Source: Xanthobacter dioxanivorans (lineage in GTDB: Bacteria > Pseudomonadota > Alphaproteobacteria > Rhizobiales > Xanthobacteraceae). From it: a stretch of 64,000 bases of DNA. The stretch's first letter is position 1, and each line of letters starts with the position of its first letter. Below, one piece after another: positions 44,770 through 52,587 of the stretch. The stretch is taken from positions 5,188,501-5,252,500 of the forward strand of contig NZ_CP063362.1 of assembly GCF_016807805.1 (NCBI RefSeq). Direction: 5' to 3'. The translations under genes and the position numbers were made by a program. The notes below the pieces were generated by a model. The model was not told the DNA's origin, made no database searches, and worked only from the letters and a program-made list of their open reading frames with translations.

Positions 44770-46220
44770 GCCTGCGCGATACGATCCTGCCGCGTCTGCG
44801 TGCCGCGACCCGACCCGCGCCGGACGGAAGGGCCGCCGGCCTCAGCGGCTGCATGTCGCTCCGCACCCAGGTGCTCGGCACCGTCCTCGCCATCAATGCC
44901 GTGGCGGCCGTGGTCGCCGGCAGCGTCGTGGTGATCAACGCCCGGGAGGCGGCGGAGCGGGAGATGACCGCGTCGGTGGAGATGGCGGAGAAGATGGTCC
45001 GCGAAACCGCCGAGCGGATGGCGGACGGAGCCTCCCGGCTCACCATGGACCAGTGGCCGGTGCACCTGCGCCATCTGCGCCATGTGCGCATCCAGGTCGA
45101 GGATGCCGCGGGGCACCCGCTCGCCCTGCCCGCCGATGGCGGCGCGCAAGGCGAGGGCGCGCCGGAATGGTTCGCCCGCCTCGTGGGTGTCGGCGAAGTC
45201 TCCCGGAAGATCGATGTGACGGCGAACGGCGCGGTCGTCGGCCGCGTGCGGGTGTCGGGGGTGCCCGACGACGAGGTCGCGGAGGTCTGGGAGGACGTCA
45301 GCGACTTCGCGGGCGTCGCCGTCGCGGTCAACGTGGCGATCCTGCTGGCGCTCTATCTCGCCCTCGGGCGGGTGCGCGCCGATCTCGGCCGCTTCCGCGC
45401 GGCGCTCGGCGAGCTGGAGCACAACCGCTTCGCCTGCCGGGTGCCCCCGCCGCGCAGCCGCGAGCTGGCGGAGGTGGCGGAGCGCTTCAATGCCCTCGCC
45501 GAAGCTTTGGATGCGGCGCGGGAGGACAATGCGCGCCTCAATGCCCGCCTGGTGAGCCTGCAGGAGGACGAGCGGCGGCAGGTCGCCCGCGAGTTGCACG
45601 ATGAACTCGGGCCGCTGATGTTCGGCCTGAAGGCGAGCGCCGATTCCCTGCAGAGGCTCGCCGCCGCTGCGCCTCAGGAGGTCGCCGGACGCATCGCGGC
45701 GCGCACCGCCGCCCTCGTCGGCATCGTGGAGCGGATGCAGCTCGCCAACCGGCGCCTGCTGCGCAAGATCCGTCCCGCTGCCCTCGATCACGTGGCGATG
45801 GCGGATGTCCTGTCCAACCTCCTCGTAGACTTCCGGCAGCATGACGGCGAGCGCCAGTTCGTGTTCGAACCCGGCGCCCTCGCCGACCATTACGGACCCG
45901 CCCATGATGCTACGCTCTATCGCTGCGTCCAGGAGGCCGTCACCAATGCCCTCAGGCACGGCGACGCGCGCACGGTGCACGTGGCCCTCACGGAAGTGCA
46001 GGCGCCGCCGCGCCTTCGCCTCGTGGTGACGGACGATGGCTCCGGCCCGCCGGCCGACCTGGCCGAGGGGCTCGGCCTTACCGGCATGCGCGAGCGCGTT
46101 CGTGCCCTGGGCGGCAGTTGCAGGCTCACGGCATCGCAGGCGGGCGGGGCCTGCCTCGTGGTGGAGATCCCCATCACCGGGGACCGGCCACCCGTCATCG
46201 TGGAGCATTCACGGCCATGA
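44766..46220 (+). CDS. moxY: Sensor histidine kinase, MoxY-like
   Basis: 484 residues. Two membrane helices (about residues 35-60 and 180-205) flank a periplasmic sensor region of about 120 residues. A HAMP-type segment (LGRVRADLGRFRAALGELEH) follows. The NarL-type phosphoacceptor domain has RRQVARELHDELGPL with His278, and the ATPase domain has LYRCVQEAVTNALRHGDA and VVTDDGSG...GLGLTGMRERV. It phosphorylates the response regulator encoded next (ATGA overlap). Divergent position from mxaF matches moxY of Paracoccus and Xanthobacter, so methanol or formaldehyde signalling is inferred. Confidence 0.85.
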   Translation: MSLRDTILPRLRAATRPAPDGRAAGLSGCMSLRTQVLGTVLAINAVAAVVAGSVVVINAREAAEREMTASVEMAEKMVRETAERMADGASRLTMDQWPVHLRHLRHVRIQVEDAAGHPLALPADGGAQGEGAPEWFARLVGVGEVSRKIDVTANGAVVGRVRVSGVPDDEVAEVWEDVSDFAGVAVAVNVAILLALYLALGRVRADLGRFRAALGELEHNRFACRVPPPRSRELAEVAERFNALAEALDAAREDNARLNARLVSLQEDERRQVARELHDELGPLMFGLKASADSLQRLAAAAPQEVAGRIAARTAALVGIVERMQLANRRLLRKIRPAALDHVAMADVLSNLLVDFRQHDGERQFVFEPGALADHYGPAHDATLYRCVQEAVTNALRHGDARTVHVALTEVQAPPRLRLVVTDDGSGPPADLAEGLGLTGMRERVRALGGSCRLTASQAGGACLVVEIPITGDRPPVIVEHSRP

Positions 46221-46867
46221 CCCGGGTTCTGCTCATCGACGATCATCCCATCATCCTCCAGGGATGCCGCTACCTTCTGGAGGATGCGGGGATCTGCGAG
46301 CTCCTGGAGGCGAGCAGCGCCCTGGCCGGCTATCGGCTGTTCCGACGCCAGCGGCCAGACATGGTGATCGTGGACCTCGCTTTGAACGGCAGCGGCCTCG
46401 CCGGGCTCGCCCTGGTGCGGCGGCTGCGGGCGCAGGCGGCGCGGATGCCCATCCTGGTGTTCAGCATGCATGCCGATCCGGTGATCGCCAGCCGGGCGCT
46501 GGAGGCGGGCGCGACGGGCTATCTGCTGAAGGACACCTCCGCCGCCGACCTTCTGGAGGCGTTCGACAAGGTCCGCCGCGGTCAGCCCTACATCAGCCAC
46601 GACCTGGCGCTGGAAGTGGCGCTGCTCGCCACCCGCGGCCGGGCCGGATTCATGGCGAACCTCACCCCGCGGGAGTTGCAGGTCCTCGCCTTGCTGGCGG
46701 AAGGCAGGGCCTATGGGCAGATCGCTGATGACCTGGGGGTGAGCTACAAGACGGTGGCTAACACCTGCTCGCAGCTCAAGGGCAAGCTCGGGGCAACCAA
46801 CCTCGCCGAACTGATCCACCGCGCGATCCAATATCTAGCCGGCTCTCCAGGCGGGCGGCAGAGCTGA
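46217..46867 (+). CDS. moxX: NarL-family response regulator, MoxX-like
   Basis: 216 residues. The receiver domain starts MTRVLLIDDHPIILQGCRYL and has the phosphoacceptor Asp53 in MVIVDLALNGSGLAGL and Lys in TGYLLKDTS. The C-terminal LuxR helix-turn-helix is LTPRELQVLALLAEGRAYGQ followed by SYKTVANTCSQLKGKLG. It presumably activates mxaF transcription on phosphorylation by the kinase upstream. Stop at 46867; the 217 nt to the integrase remnant hold no gene I can support. Confidence 0.86.
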   Translation: MTRVLLIDDHPIILQGCRYLLEDAGICELLEASSALAGYRLFRRQRPDMVIVDLALNGSGLAGLALVRRLRAQAARMPILVFSMHADPVIASRALEAGATGYLLKDTSAADLLEAFDKVRRGQPYISHDLALEVALLATRGRAGFMANLTPRELQVLALLAEGRAYGQIADDLGVSYKTVANTCSQLKGKLGATNLAELIHRAIQYLAGSPGGRQS

Positions 46868-47084
46868 CGGAACCGGACGGCGGTGGCCGCATCCGGCCGG
46901 CGGCGACGCCTGCGCCGACTTCGTGATCTCCGATTGCGCGGCACGTTGAACGACTCCATCGGAATTCTACGGGCTCAAGCGGGCTGCCGGAGGCCCGAAC
47001 AAGCCCCTTCCGCTGTTCTTGGGGGAGCCTCTCAGAGCTGCCGGTCTGGCTTCACCACGGTCCCCTCGCAGCGATCCTACGGTG

Positions 47085-47920
47085 TTACCCACGATCAAGC
47101 ATCGGTGCCCTCCGACTCACACATGATGCCGGTATCGTCCACTCGGCTTTCTCCAGATCGAACTCGTCCCGCTCCGCCATGTGCAGTTCGCCGGACCGGG
47201 GAAAGAGGATCGGCATCAGCTGGATCGCTGCGCGGGTGGTGGGCTGACCGTCGAACCCCTCAATCGCACGGAGGAGCGCGCCGAGCGCCTTCGGGTCGGT
47301 GATGGCGGCCCGGTGCTTCGCCGCTGTATTGGTGAGCGCTCCCTTCAAGGCGAAGGTCGGATCGTTTTCGGCGCGGGCGGTGGCGATGGCATAGCGGAAG
47401 ACCGAGCCCACCGTGGATCGCAGCCGCCGGGCGCTCTCCCGTCTGCCGCGCTGCTCCACCTTTCGGAGTACGGCGAGCACCTCGGCCGCGGCAATCTCCG
47501 AAATCGGGCGCTCGCCGAGATCGCCATAGGCGAAGGACAGCAGCCATTCGACCTTCGCCGAGTGGCGGGCGCTCGGCCTTCGCGCCGCAGCTTGTCGAGA
47601 TATTCCTCGGCGACAAGGCGGAACGTGTTGCCGGAGGTCGCCACCGCCGCGATGCGCGATTCGCGCCGGGACCTGGCGGGATCGATGCCGTCCGCCAGTT
47701 GCGCCTTGGCGTCGTCCCGCTTCTCGCGCGCCTTGGCGAGGGTGACGATCGGGTAGGCGCCCAAGGCGAGGAGCTTCTCCTTGCCCTCGTAGCGGTACTT
47801 CAGCCGCCAGAGGCGCGAGCCGTTCGGATTGACGAGGAGGTGCAGCCCACCGCTGTCCGACGCCTTGAACGGCTTCTCTGCGAGCTTGAGATTGCGAATG
47901 GCAAGGTCGGTAAGTGCCAT
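47085..47920 (-). pseudogene. int: Truncated and frameshifted DUF4102-type phage integrase
   Basis: The N-terminal part (MALTDLAIRNLKLAEKPFKA, ..GGLHLLVNPNGSRLWRLKYR, LGAYPIVTLAKAREKRDDAK) is a DUF4102 arm-binding domain. The frame breaks near 47560, where no homopolymer explains it. The +1 frame continues with AKVEWLLSFAYGDLGERPIS, the core-binding helices and RAAIQLMPILFPRSGELHMA. After AEWTIPA the sequence diverges and stops at 47085. The catalytic Arg...His-x-x-Arg...Tyr region is mostly missing, so no active tyrosine recombinase can be made. A P4-type integrase of this class is about 400 residues; about 280 codons remain. Confidence 0.85.
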
Positions 47921-48087
47921 CGGTGGGGGTATCGCCGCTGGGGGTATGGAGCCGATACCCCCAAAGCTACCCCCAGATTCGCCGGATGCAATCGCACCTT
48001 CCCGCACCATGCCGGACATGCAAGACGAGATAAGTTATTGATTTTTCAGGATCTGAGGATCGCTTCGGACGCTATTGGAGCGTGAAA

Positions 48088-48106
48088 TGGTGCCCAGGGG
48101 CGGAAT
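48088..48106 (-). other. tRNA 3'-end fragment, probable attachment core
   Basis: The minus strand reads ATTCCGCCCCTGGGCACCA: the end of a T-loop, the 3' arm of the T-stem (CCGCC), the 3' arm of the acceptor stem (CCTGGGC), discriminator A and CCA. The rest of the tRNA is absent on its 5' side, so it is not a gene. A GCCCAGG acceptor partner would fit an alphaproteobacterial tRNA-Phe (from memory). Such a 3' tail beside an integrase is the normal signature of att sites made by integration into a tRNA gene. It lies 168 nt upstream of the integrase start. Confidence 0.65.
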
Positions 48107-48244
48107 GGTGATTTGCGAATACCAGCAATAACATAGAATCAGGTGCGGAGACGTTTGGCCTCATTGTTGCTATTGGGCAATTTTGCTTTGCCCCCGCACC
48201 GATTTTGGCCGCCAGCAAGAAGCTGGAAGCGTGAGGAGAGGACC

Positions 48245-48550
48245 ATGCAGAGGCAGACGTACTGCAATTGCGCGGGGAAGAAGGTGCCGGTCGATGAATG
48301 CGACCGCTGCCCAGCCGATGACTGGATTGATGACGACTACTACGATGATCAGCCTCTTTACCCGCCCGGCAAGCTCGCGAGTATGACCCTCGAAGAGCTT
48401 GAGAAAGAAGGCGAGCGGCAGAGCGACCGTCAAGGGCGCCTAGGCGATGCCGAGGTCATCAACGAATACGAAGTCGAGCGGACCGAGGCGCGGTGCCGCG
48501 CGATCGAGGATGAGATCCGGCGCCGCACCAAGAGCGGATGCGAGCAATGA
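48245..48550 (+). CDS. Small acidic Cys-containing prophage protein, unknown function
   Basis: 101 residues from ATG 48245 with strong ribosome site GAGGAGAGG. The N-terminus (MQRQTYCNCAGKKVPVDECD, then RCPADDW) has four Cys in two CxC/CxxC-like pairs, possibly metal-binding. An acidic centre (DDDYYDDQ) is followed by a charged coiled-coil-like C-terminal half. No family recognised. First of a rightward string of small phage genes with overlapping ends. Confidence 0.65.
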   Translation: MQRQTYCNCAGKKVPVDECDRCPADDWIDDDYYDDQPLYPPGKLASMTLEELEKEGERQSDRQGRLGDAEVINEYEVERTEARCRAIEDEIRRRTKSGCEQ

Positions 48551-48765
48551 AACTATCCGAACTGATATCCATTTACGGAGACGATATCGTCGGCGTCCAA
48601 TTCCTGGACCAATGCACAACTGACCTTAGCATGACGCCGAAGAAGACAAAAATCACCTTCGCTACGCTTGAGAGAGTTGACCTAAATGGTACGGAGAAGC
48701 TTGGGATTGTGGTATGGCTTGACCGTGACAGAGTGAAAGAGATTACCGACGCGGCCAAGGACTGA
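48547..48765 (+). CDS. Small prophage protein, unknown function
   Basis: 72 residues beginning MKLSELISIYGDDIVGVQFL. The ATG overlaps the stop of the previous gene (ATGA), supporting translation. Mixed alpha/beta character, no signal peptide or membrane helix, no motif. Codon use is more AT-rich than the chromosomal genes to the left, in keeping with phage origin. Confidence 0.6.
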   Translation: MKLSELISIYGDDIVGVQFLDQCTTDLSMTPKKTKITFATLERVDLNGTEKLGIVVWLDRDRVKEITDAAKD

Positions 48766-48775
48766 GGAGAGCGAG

Positions 48776-49069
48776 ATGGATAGGGATAGAGAGGCTTTCG
48801 AGGCCCACATTCGGGGCCTCTTGCCACATGCAAAGTTTAATCGCGACGACTCCGGAGAATACATCGCGGTCATGGTGAATGCCCGCTGGATGGGCTGGCA
48901 GGCCGCCCTTGCCTATGTGCGGGGGGAGAGGGCCGAGGCTCGAATGGAGGATGAGGTGCAGCGCCTGCACGAGATTGCAGACGGGGCACACGGCCACAAT
49001 GCCGCCGTCAGGGGCGCAGCACGGGACCGCCTCCGTACCCTCAATGTGTCACCCCCTGAGCAGGACTGA
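48776..49069 (+). CDS. Small prophage protein, unknown function
   Basis: 97 residues beginning MDRDREAFEAHIRGLLPHAK, with ribosome site GAGGAGAG nearby. A central MVNARWMGWQAALAYVRGE segment followed by a charged helix (RAEARMEDEVQRLHEIADGA) resembles short phage proteins of the DUF551/EaA class in shape; I cannot name it. Starts 11 nt after the previous gene. Confidence 0.6.
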   Translation: MDRDREAFEAHIRGLLPHAKFNRDDSGEYIAVMVNARWMGWQAALAYVRGERAEARMEDEVQRLHEIADGAHGHNAAVRGAARDRLRTLNVSPPEQD

Positions 49070-49079
49070 GGAGGACGTG

Positions 49080-49421
49080 ATGGCCGTCGAAAACCCCGTT
49101 CTAAAGGCCAAGGGCGCCACGTGGTGGGTCACCGATGAAACCCAGAAGGGCGGATGCCCGGCGCACACCAAAGCAAGCCTCGGCGAATTCTTCTACACGG
49201 TGATATCCGAAGGGGTGCAGATCGGCGAAATATGGTGCTTCAACCCGAAGTTTCACCGGTCAATGACCCTTGTCACCATATACGCCACGCCCGAACAGAA
49301 GCAAACCATCGAAGAGAAGAGCGCGTTCCGTTTTCGACCACCTCCGAAGGTCCATTTGAACAGCACCTCGGATCAAAGCGCCGGCCGCCGCGCTCTTGCT
49401 GAGCCTGAGGGAGAGGGGTGA
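49080..49421 (+). CDS. Small prophage protein, unknown function
   Basis: 113 residues from ATG 49080 (GAGGAGGACGTG ribosome site 10 nt after the previous stop): MAVENPVLKAKGATWWVTDE. Its stop overlaps the next start (TGATG). Mixed beta pattern, no membrane helix. Function not recognised. Confidence 0.6.
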   Translation: MAVENPVLKAKGATWWVTDETQKGGCPAHTKASLGEFFYTVISEGVQIGEIWCFNPKFHRSMTLVTIYATPEQKQTIEEKSAFRFRPPPKVHLNSTSDQSAGRRALAEPEGEG

Positions 49422-49786
49422 TGGTCGCCTCATCGATCAGGGTTCCAGCGGACAAGATACGCGTCATTTTCGTGAGCAATTACTATGACCACCCGCTCAG
49501 CGGCGTCTGCGCGGTCAACGGCCGGACCTACTCTTTCGAGAGAGAATATTGTTCGCGATGGGCAACCATCACCCGGTTGAACCGCTGGCATCGGGTTCGC
49601 CTCTGGTCAAAGCGCACGGCCTTCGGCATCTGCGTCGGATGGCACCAGCATTATGTGAATGGGAAGAAGGCGCGATTCTACCATACTCGCCGGCCCCGGC
49701 TCCTCCATCAAATGCTGTCAAACCTCTACTATGGAAGGCCGCTGCTTTGGCGCCCGGGGAGGCCGCCACGGAAGCAAAAGGCATAA
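49421..49786 (+). CDS. Basic prophage protein, unknown function
   Basis: 121 residues from ATG 49421, overlapping the previous stop. Very basic and aromatic (RWATITRLNRWHRVRLWSKR, HTRRPRLLHQMLSNLYYGRP), so nucleic-acid binding is possible but not shown by any motif. GTG 49418 would add one Met-like residue. Function not recognised. Confidence 0.55.
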   Translation: MVASSIRVPADKIRVIFVSNYYDHPLSGVCAVNGRTYSFEREYCSRWATITRLNRWHRVRLWSKRTAFGICVGWHQHYVNGKKARFYHTRRPRLLHQMLSNLYYGRPLLWRPGRPPRKQKA

Positions 49787-49814
49787 CCCACTTGTTCACG
49801 ATCCGTTCCCCTAT

Positions 49815-50099
49815 ATGCTCGCCCCCATGGACCCTCTCGACGCGACACCATCCATTGCCCATGCGGCCGGCTACGTGCGGGTTCGGGTGACGCGCTGCGG
49901 CGGCACCACGGAGTTCCCGATCCGGTTCCTGCCTGCGCGTCAACTACGGGCGATGCGGTTCCGCTGCAAGCGCTGCGGCACGAGCCTGTCGGCCGAAGAG
50001 GCTGGCGCCAGATGGACGTGGCAGGGCGAAGCGAGCCTTAGGGGTGATGGGCCGAAGCCGACGCCGTGGGAGGAAATCACTCCCCCAGCACCCCGATGA
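49815..50099 (+). CDS. Small zinc-ribbon-like prophage protein
   Basis: About 94 residues from ATG 49815 (ATG 49827 also possible; no clear ribosome site). Contains RVTRCGG and FRCKRCGTSLSAEE, two Cys pairs that could bind zinc. Last gene of the rightward string; its end overlaps the end of the leftward gene at 50077-50310 tail to tail. Function unknown. Confidence 0.5.
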   Translation: MLAPMDPLDATPSIAHAAGYVRVRVTRCGGTTEFPIRFLPARQLRAMRFRCKRCGTSLSAEEAGARWTWQGEASLRGDGPKPTPWEEITPPAPR

Positions 50100-50310
50100 A
50101 GTGCGGCGCTTCGCCTTCGGTATAATCCCTCCGGCTCGGATTATACTTTGCGGCCCGCCTCCCCTCCTCCACCAGCACCACCTCGGCCGCCTCGCTCATG
50201 AGCCGGACGGCATCGCGATGCGTGAGCGGGACCCGCTCTGCTTCCTGCCCCGGCCGGCTGATGACCGCATAGGCGCCTTCATCGTCCCAATCGATCGAGA
50301 GGCGGGTCAT
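50077..50310 (-). CDS. Small prophage protein, unknown function
   Basis: 77 residues beginning MTRLSIDWDDEGAYAVISRP. Start overlaps the stop of the gene upstream (ATGA). No membrane helix or motif. Last gene of the leftward late operon before it meets the rightward small genes. Confidence 0.55.
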   Translation of the reverse strand: MTRLSIDWDDEGAYAVISRPGQEAERVPLTHRDAVRLMSEAAEVVLVEEGRRAAKYNPSRRDYTEGEAPHFIGVLGE

Positions 50311-50633
50311 GGATGGGGCGGCTTCATGAGGCTGATCTGGGCACCCACCCACATCACGCCCATGGTGGCCACGATGATCACCCCGATGATCGTAATCCCG
50401 ATCTGGCGCGCGAGCACGTCGGTCAGCTCGCGCCAGCGCCGCAAGTGGTGGAAGTCGGCCCGGATGCGCTTTCGCTCGTCCGAGTCGTCGGCGTAAAGCC
50501 CCACCTCCATGAAGGCGCGCTGCACGGCTTTGCTGGTCTCGGTGGCATAGGCCTCCCGCTCCTCGCGCATGACCTCACGAAGCTCCTCGCGCGAGATGAC
50601 CACCATTCCGGAATCGACTTCCCCCGTTGCCAT
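50307..50633 (-). CDS. Prophage single-span membrane protein (DUF6127-like), possible holin
   Basis: 108 residues. N-terminal helix VISREELREVMREEREAYAT, a central charged helix (RADFHHLRRWRELTDVLARQ) and one C-terminal membrane helix (IGITIIGVIIVATMGVMWVG). This layout matches a family (DUF6127-like, from memory) found beside phage lysis genes. It is the only single-span membrane protein left after the spanins and endolysin, so a holin or holin-accessory role is possible but not shown. Confidence 0.6.
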   Translation of the reverse strand: MATGEVDSGMVVISREELREVMREEREAYATETSKAVQRAFMEVGLYADDSDERKRIRADFHHLRRWRELTDVLARQIGITIIGVIIVATMGVMWVGAQISLMKPPHP

Positions 50634-50636
50634 GGC

Positions 50637-50915
50637 TCACCGCCTCCCCGTGCGGATATCGTTCAGCACCTTGTCGGCGAACTGGCCGCATTCGACCTTC
50701 TCGCGGTTCGCCACCTTGAAGGCGGCGGCATAGGCGAAGGCGGCGCGCTTCCAGCTCACGCCGCTGGCCAGATCCGGCGGGGAGTTCGGCACGGTGCACG
50801 TCTTCGGCATGCCGGGGACATTCCGGGCCAGGGCCTTCAGCCCCTCATCGCAGCCCGCGCAGAACATCGTCAGGGACAGGGCCGCAGCCGTCAGGGCTAC
50901 CCTTTTCCAGCGCAT
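50637..50915 (-). CDS. Outer spanin-like lipoprotein (Rz1-like)
   Basis: 92 residues from ATG 50915: MRWKRVALTAAALSLTMFCAGC, a lipoprotein signal with lipobox CAGC (Cys22). A short periplasmic body follows (LARNVPGMPKTCTVPNSPPD, Pro-rich; then a helix and two Cys). The gene begins 70 nt inside the preceding membrane-protein gene in another frame, the classic overlap of Rz and Rz1. It would link to the inner spanin and fuse the membranes at lysis. Confidence 0.6.
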   Translation of the reverse strand: MRWKRVALTAAALSLTMFCAGCDEGLKALARNVPGMPKTCTVPNSPPDLASGVSWKRAAFAYAAAFKVANREKVECGQFADKVLNDIRTGRR

Positions 50916-51255
50916 CGAGCTTCTCCTTGTCGGCTTTGGCTTCCACTGCCATGCGGGCGAGGCGTTCCGACCAATCAACGTCGGCGCGCGCATTGAGGTT
51001 GATGTCGGCTTGGGTGACGATGACTTCCGCGCGCTCCTTGAGCCACGCTTCCCGCTGGTCGCCCCAATAGTCGCCGGCGATGAAGAGGATGGCCGCGATG
51101 GCGTAGACGTTGGCGGCGATGCCCCCGACCTTCTCCCCGAGGATGGGCACGGCGAAGCGCAGGATTGCCATGTAGACGCCCGCGGCGAAGATGGCGTAGA
51201 CCCACCACGGCACATACGACATGACGTGCTGACCGATGCTCCAGATCATGTGCAT
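50845..51255 (-). CDS. Inner spanin-like membrane protein (Rz-like)
   Basis: 136 residues. N-terminal membrane region (YVPWWVYAIFAAGVYMAILR and a second hydrophobic stretch GIAANVYAIAAILFIAGDYW) followed by a long charged helix (REAWLKERAEVIVTQADINL, ..RLARMAVEAKADKEKLDAL) that could form a coiled coil, as in inner spanins. Two hydrophobic segments rather than one is unusual for Rz. Its 3' part overlaps the lipoprotein gene in another frame. Role inferred from architecture and place beside the endolysin. Confidence 0.55.
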   Translation of the reverse strand: MHMIWSIGQHVMSYVPWWVYAIFAAGVYMAILRFAVPILGEKVGGIAANVYAIAAILFIAGDYWGDQREAWLKERAEVIVTQADINLNARADVDWSERLARMAVEAKADKEKLDALEKGSPDGCGPVPDDVLRGLR

Positions 51256-51258
51256 GGG

Positions 51259-51561
51259 TCAGCTCCCGAAGCTCGGCAGGTAGACGCACCACGGCTCGCT
51301 CAACCGATCCCCGGCCACCTTGTTGCAGACGTGGAATCGGCCATCCGGGGCCTCATGCAGGCGAAGGTCGTTCGCCGGGAGCCAGGTGTGGGACGGCACC
51401 ACGAGCCAGCCGCCATCCTTCTCCACCACCTCTCCGGTATCGGCTGGCCGGCAATCGGTGGAACTGCAGCATGAGGGCAGGTAGGTGAAGCCGGAGGGTG
51501 CGTCGTGGGCGAGGGCCGGCAGCACCGACAAGGCCACTGCGGCAACGATGGAGCGGGTCAT
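51259..51561 (-). CDS. Secreted Cys-rich prophage protein, unknown function
   Basis: 100 residues with signal peptide (MTRSIVAAVALSVLPALAHD). The mature part has a CCSSTDC cluster, a WLVVPSHTWLPANDLRLHEAP stretch and two more Cys near the end (HVCNKVAGD, EPWCVY). Similar small exported proteins occur in alphaproteobacterial phage lysis regions. Start overlaps the endolysin stop (ATGA). Function unknown; a periplasmic lysis accessory is one option. Confidence 0.6.
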   Translation of the reverse strand: MTRSIVAAVALSVLPALAHDAPSGFTYLPSCCSSTDCRPADTGEVVEKDGGWLVVPSHTWLPANDLRLHEAPDGRFHVCNKVAGDRLSEPWCVYLPSFGS

Positions 51562-52478
51562 GCTGCCTCTCCCGGCGCCGCAACGGGATGAACCGGCTCA
51601 TTTCCATTGTCCGGGGTGGGAGACGGCGCAAGGTCAAGATCTGCCCTGAGCTGCTTCGCCCTGCGATTGGCCCACCATGCATAGCCCGCACCCGCGAGGG
51701 TGAGCGCGACGCCGAGCACGATCAGCACATTGAGCACCACGTCGAGCGTGGTGGAGATGCCCTGTGCCGGCTGGATCGCCGTGGTCGCCGTAGAGACGGC
51801 CGAAGACGCTCCACCCACGCCAGCGGCCAGCGTCCCCTTGTCCGGGCTGGGGAGCGGCTTGGCGTCGGTCGGCAGGGCCTTTCCGGGGGCCGTGGTCCAT
51901 CCGGGAGGCGGCTTGAGCGGCACGGACCCGCGTGCGACGGCCTGCCCGAGCTTGCGCACGTCGGCGACGCGCCGCCCCCAGCCCTTGCTGTAGACCGACC
52001 ACGTCCGGAGGGCCTTCAGCATCGCGAGGCGGCGATCTTGCATCGCGGCGATCACCGCGTCCGTGTCGTCCAGCGCATTAGCTGCCACGACGGTGTTGGT
52101 GCCCATCTGCCCATCCACGAGGATAGGGCTGTCACCGGTTTTCGCCCGCACGTCGTTGATGGCGCGCTGAAGCCACTTCACCGACTGCGCCGGGCCAGAG
52201 TTCACCCCGCCGTCGAACACCACGTAATCGAGCCCCGCCGGCAGATCGTCGCAGTGCATCACGTCCCAATAGTAGGTGCGCCAGATTTCCACCCGCTCGG
52301 GCACCGTAATACCCCACACATCGGCGCGGGGGCGCCCCTTGTCGCGAAGATACTGGTTGTAGCGGGCCTGCGTGACGCCGTAGGCCGTCCGGCCACCGGG
52401 GTCCCTCTTGTCGTCGTCCTTGCCGCCCTCGTGGACGTTGACGCACGCCAGCGCCGGCTCGAAATTCTGAGCGACCAT
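51558..52478 (-). CDS. Phage endolysin, GH108 family, with C-terminal membrane helix
   Basis: 306 residues. The N-terminal GH108 (N-acetylmuramidase, zliS-like) domain is clear: the catalytic Glu17 lies in VNVHEGGKDDDKRDPGG followed by TAYGVTQ, with VWGITVPERVEIWRTYYWDV and FDGGVNSGPAQSVKWLQRAI. A peptidoglycan-binding_3-type region follows (LVDGQMGTNTVVAANAL.. RRLAMLKALRTWSVYSKGWG). After a Pro/Ser-rich linker there is one membrane helix (VVLNVLIVLGVALTLAGAGY, about residues 235-262) and a basic cytosolic tail. It cuts the glycan strand of peptidoglycan at lysis. The C-terminal anchor is less common than an N-terminal signal-anchor. Confidence 0.88.
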   Translation of the reverse strand: MVAQNFEPALACVNVHEGGKDDDKRDPGGRTAYGVTQARYNQYLRDKGRPRADVWGITVPERVEIWRTYYWDVMHCDDLPAGLDYVVFDGGVNSGPAQSVKWLQRAINDVRAKTGDSPILVDGQMGTNTVVAANALDDTDAVIAAMQDRRLAMLKALRTWSVYSKGWGRRVADVRKLGQAVARGSVPLKPPPGWTTAPGKALPTDAKPLPSPDKGTLAAGVGGASSAVSTATTAIQPAQGISTTLDVVLNVLIVLGVALTLAGAGYAWWANRRAKQLRADLDLAPSPTPDNGNEPVHPVAAPGEAA

Positions 52479-52587
52479 GGATCACCTGTGATGTTGGAGA
52501 GACGCACGTCGGCGCGCCCCGGCTGGTGCAGGGACGGTGAGAGCGTCAGGTGGTGGGGGGAGTAAATGCCTAAGTTCAGTGAGGCCA

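Noticed and set aside
44667..46208. Long leftward open frame over the histidine kinase gene
   Set aside because: Shadow of the kinase gene; the plus-strand protein has all kinase motifs and ATGA junctions.
48088..48106. Possible complete tRNA gene
   Set aside because: Only the last 19 nt match a tRNA; the sequence on the 5' side cannot form the D and anticodon arms.
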